NCBI RefSeq assembly: GCF_008180415.1 | Contig: NZ_VTEI01000002.1 | Coordinates: 268,518-332,517 of the forward strand | DNA from: Rossellomorea vietnamensis | Lineage (GTDB): Bacteria; Bacillota; Bacilli; Bacillales; Bacillaceae_B | Direction of reading: 5' to 3' | DNA length: 64,000 bases | Part shown: positions 1-8,581 of the stretch, one piece after another | Numbering within the stretch: position 1 is the stretch's first letter | Layout: each line of letters starts with the position of its first letter | Position numbers and translations under genes: made by a program | The notes under the pieces: model-generated | Databases searched by the model: none | The model's input: only the letters and a program-made list of their open reading frames with translations | What the model was told of the DNA's origin: nothing

Positions 1-313
1 CGATTTCAAACCCTGCCGGTGGTGCTTCGCTGTTCTGCCTCCAGCCCAGTCCTGGGTTGATGATCACTTCATCCCCTACAGCTGCATTTGTTACATCTTC
101 TGCCGCATCCACTATAGTGCCCGCTCCATCAGACCCGACAATCAGCGGAGGCTGTTCTTCTTTATGTCTGGTTAATACCATAAGATCTCTTCGGTTCAGC
201 CCAGCAGTCTTCAATTTGATTTTTACCATGCCGCTATTCACTGCCGGCTCTTGAAAGTCTCTGAGTGAGAGTCCTTCCATTCCTAGTTTTCCCTCATGAA
301 TGATGGCTTTCAT
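1..313 (-). CDS. Zinc-type alcohol dehydrogenase-like protein, YogA family (5' part only)
   Basis: This is the first 104 codons of a gene cut by the left window edge. The visible part is the GroES-like N-terminal domain of a medium-chain dehydrogenase/quinone oxidoreductase, beginning MKAIIHEGKLG and containing LNRRDL and the GSDGAG turn. The pattern matches what I recall of Bacillus YogA. The start at 313 follows a strong site, GAGGAG seven bases upstream. The nucleotide-binding half lies outside the window, so the substrate cannot be judged. A diverged copy of the miniature repeat lies just upstream (about 338-616). Confidence 0.75.
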   Translation of the reverse strand, partial: MKAIIHEGKLGMEGLSLRDFQEPAVNSGMVKIKLKTAGLNRRDLMVLTRHKEEQPPLIVGSDGAGTIVDAAEDVTNAAVGDEVIINPGLGWRQNSEAPPAGFEI

Positions 314-337
314 AATTCTCCTCCTCTTTTTCTATAG

Positions 338-616
338 CTCTTTCGCAAAGATTGCTGCTGTGGAGAAATGGTGGATTTCCGCTCCACCCCCCTGCCTTAA
401 AGGGAAGGAATTAAAACAATATCCATAACCAACAATCTTTTAGAGAGTCTGTTTTCTTTTATCTTTACTTTTGATAATCCTCCTGAAACAATTTCGCTCT
501 AAATAGAAGGAGCAGCTCTTTACTTCCTTGCTTACCCGGTTATTACCGATGAATGATGGCCTTATCTTATGAAATACCGATTAATAAACAGCAAAGTTTA
601 CGAAAACAGTTCTATA
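338..616 (+). repeat. Diverged copy of the miniature inverted-repeat element
   Basis: The left end (CTCTTTCGCAAAGATTGCTGCT) and right end (AACAGCAAAGTTTACGAAAACAG) are imperfect inverted repeats of each other and match the ends of the other copies. The central AGGAGCAGCTCTTT block is also present. The interior is longer and more diverged than in copies at 27467 or 58517. It fills most of the gene-free stretch between the YogA-like and Spo0M-like genes. Confidence 0.5.
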
Positions 617-643
617 GGGAACCATTCTTTTCTACTCTCATGG

Positions 644-1057
644 TTACAGGCTTTTGACAACCTTGATGCTGTCTTCATCCACGGGATCTACTGCCTGTGG
701 AATATCAACTAAAGTTCTTAAGAAAGTTTCTGTTCCTTTATCGGATATTGGATGATCTTTAGATAAAGAAAATTTGAAAGGGACCCTCTTCACTTCCTCT
801 GCCTTTACGGTACCTATCTCTTCCAGGGCAAAGCCATGCAGCTCTTTTTCATGATAGGAAAAGTCACTGTCTTCCCGGTAGTCCTCTTCCCTGATAAAGA
901 TGGTCAGGACTATTTTATTTACTTCCTGGTCAGACATGCCGCCTTCTATTACTACTTCACCCTTCAGCTCGCTTGCCGGTGTCAAGGTAGGATTTTCTAC
1001 AATTGTATCCACCTTGATATTGCCAATTCCGATACTCGATAAAAACTCTTTCCACAT
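644..1057 (-). CDS. Short Spo0M-like (arrestin-fold) sporulation-control protein
   Basis: The 137-residue product resembles the N-terminal arrestin-like domain of Bacillus Spo0M. It has the opening SSIGIGNIKVDT, the GEVVIEGG strand pair, a KRVPFKFSL segment and a final VDPVDEDSIKV segment. Spo0M is about 258 residues, so this is half-length. The stop is clean and nothing downstream looks like a missing second half, so it is probably a short paralogue and not a truncated gene. AAAGGATG seven bases upstream supports the start. Spo0M affects sporulation and cell physiology in B. subtilis; a role here is inferred from similarity only. Confidence 0.7.
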   Translation of the reverse strand: MWKEFLSSIGIGNIKVDTIVENPTLTPASELKGEVVIEGGMSDQEVNKIVLTIFIREEDYREDSDFSYHEKELHGFALEEIGTVKAEEVKRVPFKFSLSKDHPISDKGTETFLRTLVDIPQAVDPVDEDSIKVVKSL

Positions 1058-1185
1058 TAAAACTCATCCTTTCCCGCCATAGTGGTTTAATCACCTAATC
1101 TTTCATTCAATAATTGGTATGTATGGTGCTTTTGGTGAAAATGATACTAACTAGAGAGGGGAAAAGCAAGAAATACTATAATGCA

Positions 1186-1220
1186 GCTAAAAAAGAGATC
1201 ACTCTTAAGAATGATCTCTC
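1186..1220 (-). terminator. Intrinsic terminator of the threonine aldolase gene
   Basis: An eight-base-pair perfect stem (AGAGATCA/TGATCTCT) is followed, reading the minus strand, by a run of T residues just beyond the aldolase stop codon. Confidence 0.75.
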
Positions 1221-1226
1221 ATGTTA

Positions 1227-2252
1227 TTAACTTTCAACAAGCTTCCTGACGACAGCAATCGTCTTTTCAATATCATCTTTACTGACATCCAAGTGAGTGG
1301 TAAAACGAACGAGTGACGGTCCAAAGGTCACGGTAAGTATCCCTTCTTTTTTTAGCAGACTGGTGAATTCTGCTGAGGTCATTCCGAGTGCAGACACTTC
1401 TGCGACGACGATATTGGTATCAACATTGTTGGCGATTGTCAAAGATGGTATCGAACTCAACCCTTCAGAAAGCAGGACAGCATTTTTATGATCCTCAGCC
1501 AGTCTTTCTCTCATATGATTCAGCGCATACAATCCAGGTGCTGCAATAATCCCTGCCTGACGCAGTCCGCCTCCCAAACGCTTTCTCCATTTGCGAGCTT
1601 TTTTGATAAACGCCTCGCTTCCCGCTATGATGGATCCAACGGGTGCTCCCAGACCTTTTGATAGGCAGACCTGGACTGTATCACAATACTGAGTGAATTC
1701 CGTCAGGGGAACCCCTAAGGCCGAAGCAGCGTTGAACAGCCTGGCACCATCAACATGGACAGGAATGTGATTCTTTTGGGCTATAGTATAGATTTCTTTC
1801 ATATTGGAAGAGGGTACAATTGCTCCTCCAGTCCGGTTATGGGTGTTTTCAATACATATTAATGATGTCTCTGGAAAGTGTTGATCATCTTCCCTGATAG
1901 CCCCCTCGACCTCTAATGGATCCATGGCCCCGCGAATGCCTTTGAGCGTCCTTGGCTGGACACCCGCAAAAGCAGATATTGCTCCGGATTCGTAATAAAA
2001 GATATGAGACTCTGCTTCCATAATTACTTCATTTCCCGGATTACAATGTGTCAGAACCGCTATTTGATTTCCCTGGGTACCGCTTGTGACAAACAATGCT
2101 GCTTCTTTTCCCAGCAGTTTAGCTGCCGTTTGTTCCAAATCATTGACAGCAGGATCTTCACCATACACATCATCCCCCACTCTTGCATTCAGGGCAGCCT
2201 CTCTCATTTCCTTTGTCGGCTTAGTCACTGTATCACTGCGTAAATCAATCAT
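1227..2252 (-). CDS. ltaE: Low-specificity L-threonine aldolase
   Basis: This PLP-dependent fold-type I enzyme splits L-threonine or L-allo-threonine to glycine and acetaldehyde. The protein begins MIDLRSDTVTKPT, the family hallmark, and has 341 residues, the usual size. The PLP-binding lysine is in CLSKGLGAPVGS (about Lys199), and HVDGARLFNA supplies the cofactor-contacting aspartate. An in-frame ATG 33 bases further upstream lacks a ribosome site, whereas the chosen start has GGAG eight bases away. It appears to be a single-gene unit with its own terminator. Confidence 0.92.
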   Translation of the reverse strand: MIDLRSDTVTKPTKEMREAALNARVGDDVYGEDPAVNDLEQTAAKLLGKEAALFVTSGTQGNQIAVLTHCNPGNEVIMEAESHIFYYESGAISAFAGVQPRTLKGIRGAMDPLEVEGAIREDDQHFPETSLICIENTHNRTGGAIVPSSNMKEIYTIAQKNHIPVHVDGARLFNAASALGVPLTEFTQYCDTVQVCLSKGLGAPVGSIIAGSEAFIKKARKWRKRLGGGLRQAGIIAAPGLYALNHMRERLAEDHKNAVLLSEGLSSIPSLTIANNVDTNIVVAEVSALGMTSAEFTSLLKKEGILTVTFGPSLVRFTTHLDVSKDDIEKTIAVVRKLVES

Positions 2253-2577
2253 GAAATCCGCTCCAATCTTTATGTAATTTAACAATCAGAATTTCTCTCT
2301 AAAATTATAACACTACTCATAATGTACTGTATTTTTCCTGTTAATTCCAAGTAAACGCATCAAAAATATAATTATAGGAATATTCGGACTATATGCAGAA
2401 TTTATGTGGTAATCTTATAATGATTTAGAGCTGCTGCTTAGGAAAATTTTCATGGAAACACACGTATTTTAAGCATTCTTCATGGGGTGGCGGGGCTGAT
2501 TTTCCCAAGCAGCCAAACTCGTCCTAATTACGGGATTATTTTATACTATTACTATAGATAGAGAGGAGAAAAGAATC
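2253..2577. other. Intergenic region upstream of the NprR-like regulator gene
   Basis: This 325-base divergent spacer holds no convincing ORF. Near its right end, TACTATTACTATAGATAG could serve as an extended -10 region for the regulator. No clear operator repeat was recognised. Confidence 0.4.
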
Positions 2578-3834
2578 ATGACGATCGGAAGTAAGATCCG
2601 ATACCATCGCATGAAAAAGAACTTAACACAAGAAGAACTTGCAACAGGAATTCTATCCGTCTCTTATCTTTCCAAGATCGAAAATAATCAAACCACCGCT
2701 TCTACTGAAGTCATCGAGCTCCTATGCAGCAGGCTTGGAATCTCATTGATACAGAATGATGATGAAACTCTTAAGAAAACATTTTCTGAATGGAACAGAG
2801 CGCTATTGAAGAATGATTGCAAGGAAGCCATCCGCCTATATGAAGTGGTCTCCCCGCAGATTATCGATATTGATGACGTCACTCTTCTTAACAGTTATCA
2901 CATCCTTATGATCCGCTATTATATTTTACTTAAAGATTACGAGAGTCCGAGAGATTCCATCAGAGCAATTGAAAAAGGCTATAAAAATCTTTCTGATAAG
3001 CTGCGATTCTACTTCCATAAGTTTGTCGGGAACCTTCACTATGCAAGAGGAAGCTATGAGGAATCCAACCAGCACCTTAAAGATGCGGAGCATTATTTTG
3101 TTCTTGGAAGCATTTTGGACACCGAAGAGAAAGCCGATCTATTCTATCTGAAGGCACTCACTTTTGTTCAACTGAGAAAGCATGCCCTTGCCATCCATTA
3201 CTCTGAAGAGGCCCTCAGCCTCTATCAGAGCCTCTATCATAATAAACGATGTTCAGAAATCCATCTGCTGCTCGGAGTCTGTTACAGGCGCATCCAAAAC
3301 ATCAGTGAAGCCATCATCCACTATGAATGGGCGAACGAAATCAGCAAGAATATTGAATATGTTGTGATGAGGGGAAAGGTTGAGCAGAATCTGGGGTATC
3401 TTAAATCCATGGAAAACAGGACAGAAGAAGCCATTGCCCACTATTTAAAAAGCCTTGAATTCAAACATGATGACCATGACAGCAAACTTACGACCATTCT
3501 TGCTCTTGTGAAAGATTATTTTAAACTCAAAAGAATGGATGAAGCCGCAAGCTGGCTCCAAGAAGGAATCTTCTTGTCAAAGCAGCAGAAGAATACAGAA
3601 AAATATTATGAATTCAGGATTTATGGTTATGCTGTTGAAAAACTTGATGAGGAATTCGAATGCTTCATGAAAGATGAAGCACTTCCCTACTTTGAAAATA
3701 CCGGAAACCCTCATCTTCTGGCTCAGTATTCTAAATTTCTTGGTAACTACTATCAAGAGATTAGAAAATATAAATATGCTGCCCATTACCTTACAAAGGC
3801 TAACGTGGCATATGAAAAAATAATAGGTTTATAG
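2578..3834 (+). CDS. NprR/PlcR-like (RRNPP) HTH-TPR transcriptional regulator
   Basis: The 418-residue protein has an N-terminal XRE-type helix-turn-helix (residues about 1-60, including LTQEELATG and SYLSKIENNQ). The rest is alpha-helical repeat with TPR character, for example YARGSYEESNQHLKDAEHYF and LGVCYRRIQNISEAI. Size and layout match NprR, the quorum-sensing receptor of the B. cereus group, where a short exported peptide re-enters the cell and binds the TPR domain. The gene has a GAGAGGAG site before its ATG. It is followed after 12 bases by a tiny secreted-peptide gene, the arrangement expected of a receptor/signal pair. Target genes are unknown; the secreted-type hydrolase and aminopeptidase downstream are only candidates. 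Confidence 0.8.
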   Translation: MTIGSKIRYHRMKKNLTQEELATGILSVSYLSKIENNQTTASTEVIELLCSRLGISLIQNDDETLKKTFSEWNRALLKNDCKEAIRLYEVVSPQIIDIDDVTLLNSYHILMIRYYILLKDYESPRDSIRAIEKGYKNLSDKLRFYFHKFVGNLHYARGSYEESNQHLKDAEHYFVLGSILDTEEKADLFYLKALTFVQLRKHALAIHYSEEALSLYQSLYHNKRCSEIHLLLGVCYRRIQNISEAIIHYEWANEISKNIEYVVMRGKVEQNLGYLKSMENRTEEAIAHYLKSLEFKHDDHDSKLTTILALVKDYFKLKRMDEAASWLQEGIFLSKQQKNTEKYYEFRIYGYAVEKLDEEFECFMKDEALPYFENTGNPHLLAQYSKFLGNYYQEIRKYKYAAHYLTKANVAYEKIIGL

Positions 3835-3846
3835 GAGGAGATTTAA

Positions 3847-3981
3847 ATGAAGAAGCTTAAAAGAATCACAGTAGCAGCACTAGTACTTATCGCACTATCA
3901 GCAGCAGGTGCATCTGTTAGTGCTCAAGAAGAAGACCTGCCGCCGGCAAATGGAGTTTCCCCTCTAGTTTCTGGAAAATAA
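3847..3981 (+). CDS. Putative quorum-sensing signal pro-peptide paired with the HTH-TPR regulator
   Basis: This 44-codon gene has a very strong ribosome site (AGGAGG). The product has a lysine-rich start, a hydrophobic core (VAALVLIALSAAG) and an ASVSA signal-peptidase site. That leaves an 18-residue exported piece, QEEDLPPANGVSPLVSGK. Position, size and signal peptide fit NprX, PapR or Phr precursors. DLPPANG matches the spacing of the known NprX heptapeptide SKPDIVG (P at position 3, G at 7), but this is only a guess at the mature signal. The gene is immediately followed by a strong terminator, so it ends the receptor operon. Confidence 0.7.
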   Translation: MKKLKRITVAALVLIALSAAGASVSAQEEDLPPANGVSPLVSGK

Positions 3982-3992
3982 TCAGAGAAGAG

Positions 3993-4028
3993 AAAGCCCC
4001 TGCCTCCTTTTGGAAGCAGGGGCTTTTT
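3993..4028 (+). terminator. Terminator of the regulator/peptide operon
   Basis: An AGCCCCTGC stem pairs with GCAGGGGCT and extends through TCC/GGA around a TTTT loop. It is followed by a TTTTT run, 12 bases after the peptide stop codon. Confidence 0.85.
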
Positions 4029-4045
4029 GCGCTGTACAGCATTAA

Positions 4046-4075
4046 AAGGGATAGTCCCTCTTAACACTTTAAAGC
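4046..4075. repeat. Small palindromic intergenic repeat (AGGGATAGTCCCT type)
   Basis: AAAAGGGATAGTCCCTCTTA is followed by CACTTTAAAGC. Closely similar units occur near 17010-17040 and 46735-46790. Confidence 0.45.
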
Positions 4076-4159
4076 ATGAAAGCGTTTCATATGATTTGGT
4101 GAATTTACTCATCACATAGTATATTTATCTTGTAAGCTACTTAAAAGGGGGATTCCAGC

Positions 4160-5392
4160 ATGGTTTCAAAAGAAACAAAATTAGAAAGATATGCCGATTT
4201 ATTGATTAGGGTGGGAATCAATCTACAGGAGGGGCAGACACTCATAATCAATGCTCCTATTACTGAAGCTGACTTTGTGGCTCAATTAACAGAAAAAGCC
4301 TATGAAACAGGCGCTAAGAATGTTCTTGTAGAGTATTCTGATGAGAAATTAACAAGACTGAAAATGGAAAAGGCTCCAGAAGAAGCGTTGAAGGACTTCC
4401 CGGTATGGAAGGCAAAAGGAATGGTGGAGATGGCGGAAGAAAATGCAGCTGTACTTAATTTAACCTCTCCTAATCCTACGTTACTAAAGGGCATTGATGC
4501 CAAGCGAGTGGCCATGGCCAATAAAGCAAGCGGTGAAGCTTTCAAAGACTTTCAGCCGTTTATTTCCGGGGGCCGCATCAGCTGGCTGATTGCAGCTGTT
4601 CCTTCTAAAGCATGGGCAAGAACAGTTTTCCCTGATTTGCCTGAAGAGGAAGCTGTCGAGGAATTATGGGATAAAATCTTCTACACAACCAGAGTCGATC
4701 AGGAAAACCCTGTCCAGCTATGGGAGAAACATATTGAAAACATGACAAAGAATGCTGATCACCTTAATGCGCGTGCGTTCCGTAAACTTCACTATAAAGG
4801 TCCTGGCACTGACTTCACAGTTGAACTGCACCCTAAAAGCAAGTGGATTTGCGCCCTTTTCACCAATGACCAAGGTGTTCAATTCGTTCCTAACCTGCCG
4901 ACTGAAGAAGTATTCACCATACCAGTCCGAAACAGTGTCATTGGAACAGTAAGCAGCACAAAGCCTTTAAATTACAGCGGAAACCTGATTAACAATTTCA
5001 CCCTGACTTTCAAAGATGGAAAAGTTACAGAATTCAGTGCCGAAGAAGGCTATGACACGTTAAAAAGTCTGCTTGAAACGGACGAAGGTGCCTCCTTCTT
5101 GGGAGAAATTGCATTAGTGCCTAATGATTCACCGATTTCAAACACCGATATTATTTTTAACAACACATTATTTGACGAAAATGCTTCCTGTCATATCGCT
5201 CTTGGCAATGCCCTTTCAATCTGTGTGGAAAATGGGAAAAATTTGAGCAAAGAGGAACTGAAAGAAATCGGGTTTAATGAAAGTTTGACCCATGTGGATT
5301 TTATGATAGGTTCTGAACTCCTGGATATCGACGGTGTCCTTGAGGACGGATCTATAGAACCAATCTTCAGCAAAGGAAACTGGGCGTTTTAA
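4160..5392 (+). CDS. ampS: M29 family metallo-aminopeptidase AmpS
   Basis: The 410-residue protein has the same length as Bacillus AmpS and the thermophilic M29 aminopeptidases, which remove N-terminal residues in the cytoplasm using two metal ions. The start ETKLERYADLLIRVG is characteristic. The C-terminal motif THVDFMIG places His378 and Asp380 at the expected metal-ligand positions. No signal peptide is present. The start is preceded by AAAAGGGGG. The gene stands alone between terminators. Confidence 0.93.
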   Translation: MVSKETKLERYADLLIRVGINLQEGQTLIINAPITEADFVAQLTEKAYETGAKNVLVEYSDEKLTRLKMEKAPEEALKDFPVWKAKGMVEMAEENAAVLNLTSPNPTLLKGIDAKRVAMANKASGEAFKDFQPFISGGRISWLIAAVPSKAWARTVFPDLPEEEAVEELWDKIFYTTRVDQENPVQLWEKHIENMTKNADHLNARAFRKLHYKGPGTDFTVELHPKSKWICALFTNDQGVQFVPNLPTEEVFTIPVRNSVIGTVSSTKPLNYSGNLINNFTLTFKDGKVTEFSAEEGYDTLKSLLETDEGASFLGEIALVPNDSPISNTDIIFNNTLFDENASCHIALGNALSICVENGKNLSKEELKEIGFNESLTHVDFMIGSELLDIDGVLEDGSIEPIFSKGNWAF

Positions 5393-5518
5393 TCGACTGG
5401 CCATATATAAGCCCTGCTTAATTCATTGGTGAATCAGCAGCTGCTGCCCCCCTTTGATACGTGTATAACATAGCTATCAGTTGTCCACAGAGTAACATTA
5501 CTTAACCAACAACAAGAA

Positions 5519-5554
5519 AGAGCTGCATCCAGTTGAACGGATGCAGCTCTTTTC
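5519..5554. terminator. Bidirectional terminator between ampS and the DUF3934-like gene
   Basis: A 12-bp perfect stem (AGAGCTGCATCC/GGATGCAGCTCT) has T-rich sequence on the plus side and lies directly after the stop codon of the minus-strand small gene. It can serve both converging genes. Confidence 0.75.
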
Positions 5555-5556
5555 TC

Positions 5557-5712
5557 TTATTTTCCAGAAGAATCCTTTTCTGTTCCACTACCTTGTTTGG
5601 TTCCTTTGCTTGTATATGGTTTGGCAGCTTTTTTCTTCGCACTTTTCTGCCAGCGGTTCCAGCCTTTTTTTCCGGTGCCTTTTCCTGTTCCGCCGCCTTT
5701 GCTCTTGCTCAC
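5557..5712 (-). CDS. Small basic DUF3934-like protein
   Basis: A GTG start with GGAG eight bases upstream opens 51 codons. The product is very rich in Lys, Gly and Ser, with the core GKKGWNRWQKSAKKKAAKPY. I recall this tryptophan-containing Lys/Gly pattern from DUF3934, a small family confined to Bacillus relatives and of unknown function. There is no membrane segment or signal. The composition suggests a nucleic-acid-binding or disordered protein, which is inference only. Confidence 0.65.
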   Translation of the reverse strand: MSKSKGGGTGKGTGKKGWNRWQKSAKKKAAKPYTSKGTKQGSGTEKDSSGK

Positions 5713-5911
5713 ACTATCAACTCCATTATCTGGTCGGACTTTTCATTTTGATTGAAGGTTCATTATATCAAAAATTCACCTATTTTAACAAAAGTTGAAG
5801 GAATTTTCTTCTTAGCCCCTCTTCTCTCTCCAAAGAGGATAAAACTTTATAGGTTTTACCGTTTTAAAATAGGGAAACAAAATAAAGAAGAATTAGAAAG
5901 GAGCGATACTC

Positions 5912-6112
5912 ATGAAAGAATATTATGTAGTACCAAACAAAGACGAAAGCGGCTGGTTTGTAAAAATAGAAGATGTTGCTCCAACATCATTATTCAATGG
6001 CCAGTCAGAAGCTATTGCAGAAGCAGAAAAACTTGCTAAAGAGAATCAGCCGGCTAAAGTGCTTGTGGAAAACGAAAACAATGAAATAGTAAGCGAAAAA
6101 ACGTTTTCATAA
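5912..6112 (+). CDS. DUF2188 domain protein
   Basis: The 66-residue protein fits the short beta-alpha DUF2188 family: YYVVPNKDESGWFVKIEDV, then a Phe/Ser strand and a helix EAIAEAEKLAKEN. An AAAGGAG site lies ten bases before the ATG. Function is unknown in the family. It is monocistronic, with a weak hairpin (AAGCCA...TGGCTT) downstream at about 6124-6172. Confidence 0.75.
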   Translation: MKEYYVVPNKDESGWFVKIEDVAPTSLFNGQSEAIAEAEKLAKENQPAKVLVENENNEIVSEKTFS

Positions 6113-6123
6113 AATGCATGAAA

Positions 6124-6172
6124 AAAGAAGCCATTTCAACCGTTTTTGTTGGTTGTTACTGGCTTTTTCTTT
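6124..6172 (+). terminator. Probable terminator after the DUF2188 gene
   Basis: An imperfect stem (AGCCA...CAACC with GGTTG...TGGCT) is followed by TTTTTCTTTT. Confidence 0.5.
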
Positions 6173-6294
6173 TGCTTAAATTAAATACCAAATATTACAT
6201 ATTATATTACAGAAGAATTTCAGATAAAACATTTTCAAGTCATACATAATCGTTTATGATTAGTATATCAGGAATTAAAGGAGAACAACTTCCC

Positions 6295-7131
6295 ATGATA
6301 AGCAACTTAAATAGAAAGAAGGCTTTTTCAGTCGGGGCTCTGCTCCTGCTTACCTTCTCATTAACTTATATTACACTTAAATCTCAGGTAGCTGAATCCA
6401 AAGAAAGTTCTTCAGAGGTGTCTGCCGGCATCCCAACCGTGTTCGTACATGGTTATAAAGGCACCTATAATTCTTTCAAAACCATGCTGTACCGTTTCGA
6501 AGAAAATAAATGGGGTAAAAGGGACCTCGTTGTGTATGTTTCTGCAGATGGAGAAATCACTTGGAGAGGTTCACTGAACTCCTCTTCCGGCCTGCCTCCT
6601 TTGGTACAAATCGTTTTCGAAAAGAACAAAGCTTCCATTTCGGAAACCTCTTCCCGTCTGCAAAGTGTTATGAAAGAAATGAAAATCAAGTTTAATGCCC
6701 CTCAAGTGAATCTTGTCGGACATTCGATGGGAGGCCTTGTTTCAACCAATTATCTGGAACAAACCAATGGCAATTCCGAGTATCCTGAAACCATTAAATT
6801 TGCAGCCATCGGAAGCCCTTTCGACGGGATTTCTAAAGAATCCTACCACAGGGTCAATACTGGAGAAGCTCTTATTGACTTAAGACCTGATTCAGATGCT
6901 TTAAAGAATCTGGTGAAAAACCGAGGCCAATTTCCGTCCCAACTTCAGGTTCTGGCTATTGCAGGATCAGGCGATCAAGTTGTGGACATTGAAAGCGCCT
7001 TTGCCATTGGAGAAATTGTCCCGCAAAATAATCTTGAAAAACGCCTAATTGAGGATGAAAAAATTGATCACAGCGGCCTGCATGAAACAGAAAAAGTGGA
7101 TAAAATCTTAAAAAAATTTCTTTGGGATTAA
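6295..7131 (+). CDS. Secreted or membrane-anchored alpha/beta hydrolase (DUF915 family)
   Basis: The 278-residue product starts with a basic tip and one hydrophobic segment (AFSVGALLLLTFSLTYITL), so it is exported or N-terminally anchored. The mature part shows an alpha/beta-hydrolase pattern: VFVHGYKGTYNSF (oxyanion loop), the nucleophile elbow GHSMGG and a late DHSGLHE with the likely catalytic histidine. This matches DUF915 cell-surface esterase/lipase-like proteins. The ATG at 6295 has AAAGGAG upstream; the earlier in-frame ATG at 6256 has no ribosome site. The substrate is unknown. Confidence 0.8.
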   Translation: MISNLNRKKAFSVGALLLLTFSLTYITLKSQVAESKESSSEVSAGIPTVFVHGYKGTYNSFKTMLYRFEENKWGKRDLVVYVSADGEITWRGSLNSSSGLPPLVQIVFEKNKASISETSSRLQSVMKEMKIKFNAPQVNLVGHSMGGLVSTNYLEQTNGNSEYPETIKFAAIGSPFDGISKESYHRVNTGEALIDLRPDSDALKNLVKNRGQFPSQLQVLAIAGSGDQVVDIESAFAIGEIVPQNNLEKRLIEDEKIDHSGLHETEKVDKILKKFLWD

Positions 7132-7135
7132 CGAA

Positions 7136-7166
7136 AAGCCTGGTCATTCATCGATCAGGCTTTTTC
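7136..7166 (+). terminator. Terminator of the DUF915 hydrolase gene
   Basis: AAGCCTGGTC pairs with GATCAGGCTT around a short loop and is followed by TTTTT, four bases after the stop codon. Confidence 0.8.
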
Positions 7167-7495
7167 TATTTGTTCTTAGCTTCGCTAGAAAAAGGGCAAG
7201 TCCCCCTAAATAGGGATAACACTCTCTAGTTCAGTAAGCCAACAATAAGGTTTTTGCTGCCCTTGTGAAGTCCGTAGTGGAAGGATTCTTAATAAACCAC
7301 TCCGATGGTGCCAGATAGCGGTTTTGAGACAACATGGAATCTTGGAATATATAGATTCATGCTGTCAGATTAAATATTACTTAGTCATTCTTTACTTTAC
7401 ATAATAAATTTACTATCTACCCATCTCAAAAAGACCGCCGCTATGGCAGCAGTCCCTTTGATAAATTATTAAATAATACCCTTTAACAACTGAAT
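7167..7495. other. Gene-free spacer
   Basis: Between two converging genes I see no ORF with a ribosome site. The only notable item is GGGCAAGTCCCCCT near 7196, a possible worn copy of the small palindromic repeat. Confidence 0.4.
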
Positions 7496-8344
7496 TTAAC
7501 TAAAGGCCATATTTTTATTTTTGCCTTTGAGAATCTGAAATACTCCATAAGCTGCCAATCCGATTGCAACCAATCCGAGCATCCATTGACCAAAAGGCTG
7601 CTGTGCAATTTCAGACAGTGCTGCATCGAGACCTTTTGCATTGTCGGAGTTCGTTGTAATAGCGGTTTGGATCAAGAAATAACCAGTGATGCAGAATACA
7701 ACACCTCGTGCCATCAAACCGGCTTTTCCTGTTTTCTTTCCAAGCTGATATTCTTTCTTATCCATTTTGCTTCTATGAAAGGAATCTGTAAATTTCTCGC
7801 TGTATCCTTTATACATTTCATAAAGACCATATCCTATGACTGCTGCGCCTGCAGCACCGACCATCCATTGGCCGAACGGCTGTGAAAGAATTTGAGCAGT
7901 GATTGTCTGCTTGCTGCTTCCTCCGCCTCCCCCGCTGCTTCCTGCATTGGTTGCAAGTTGGAAGGCTCTGTAAGCAAGTCCTGCATAAACGATTGCACTA
8001 AAAACAAAACCGATTCTAATTATAATACCTTTTGCATCGTGGCCTTTGTTTTGGGGATCGGTGATGGCCTCAACGATTTTCCATAAAACATACCCGGCGA
8101 GTCCTATGGCCAGCAGCCATAATATGATTTCACCGAAAGGCTTGCTTGCAATGGAAGCCAAAGCGCCCTTGGTTCCAGTCGTCTTTCCTCCTCCGACACC
8201 GATGGCTGCCATGAATGCCAGTACACCAAACAAGACGTATACGCTTCCTTTAGCCAGGTAACCTGCGCGTCCAAGCCCTTTTACCCATGGCTTTGCTTCA
8301 TGAGCACCTTTTTTGGCATGTCCTTTCGCTTCTTGTTTATTCAT
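7496..8344 (-). CDS. DUF1206 domain membrane protein
   Basis: The 282-residue protein has three repeated units of two membrane helices each. Every unit contains a Gly-rich first helix (RAGYLAKGSVYVLFG; RIGFVFSAIVYAGLA; KAGLMARGVVFCITG) and a PFG(E/Q)xxLxxVAxGL-type second helix. This is the DUF1206 pattern; the function is unknown. The N-terminus is charged and the segment between the second and third units is hydrophilic. ATG 8344 is eight bases from GAGGAG; an adjacent GTG at 8347 is a less likely start. Confidence 0.82.
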   Translation of the reverse strand: MNKQEAKGHAKKGAHEAKPWVKGLGRAGYLAKGSVYVLFGVLAFMAAIGVGGGKTTGTKGALASIASKPFGEIILWLLAIGLAGYVLWKIVEAITDPQNKGHDAKGIIIRIGFVFSAIVYAGLAYRAFQLATNAGSSGGGGGSSKQTITAQILSQPFGQWMVGAAGAAVIGYGLYEMYKGYSEKFTDSFHRSKMDKKEYQLGKKTGKAGLMARGVVFCITGYFLIQTAITTNSDNAKGLDAALSEIAQQPFGQWMLGLVAIGLAAYGVFQILKGKNKNMAFS

Positions 8345-8581
8345 CACTATTGCTCCTCTCGATTACATGATTCTATGTCTACATCTATTGATTTCCCTTA
8401 TTTCCTTGAATGGAAACTTCTCACGTGCATGCATCATAGATTTGATAAGAAAAGAAAATACTAAAAGAGGAAATCTATTCTTCCATGTGGAATTATTACC
8501 GACTATTTCCCCGGAAAGCGCAGGATACGACAATTAATGGGGGTTTACCGGAGAATTTTTATATAAGAAAGGAGAATTTCA

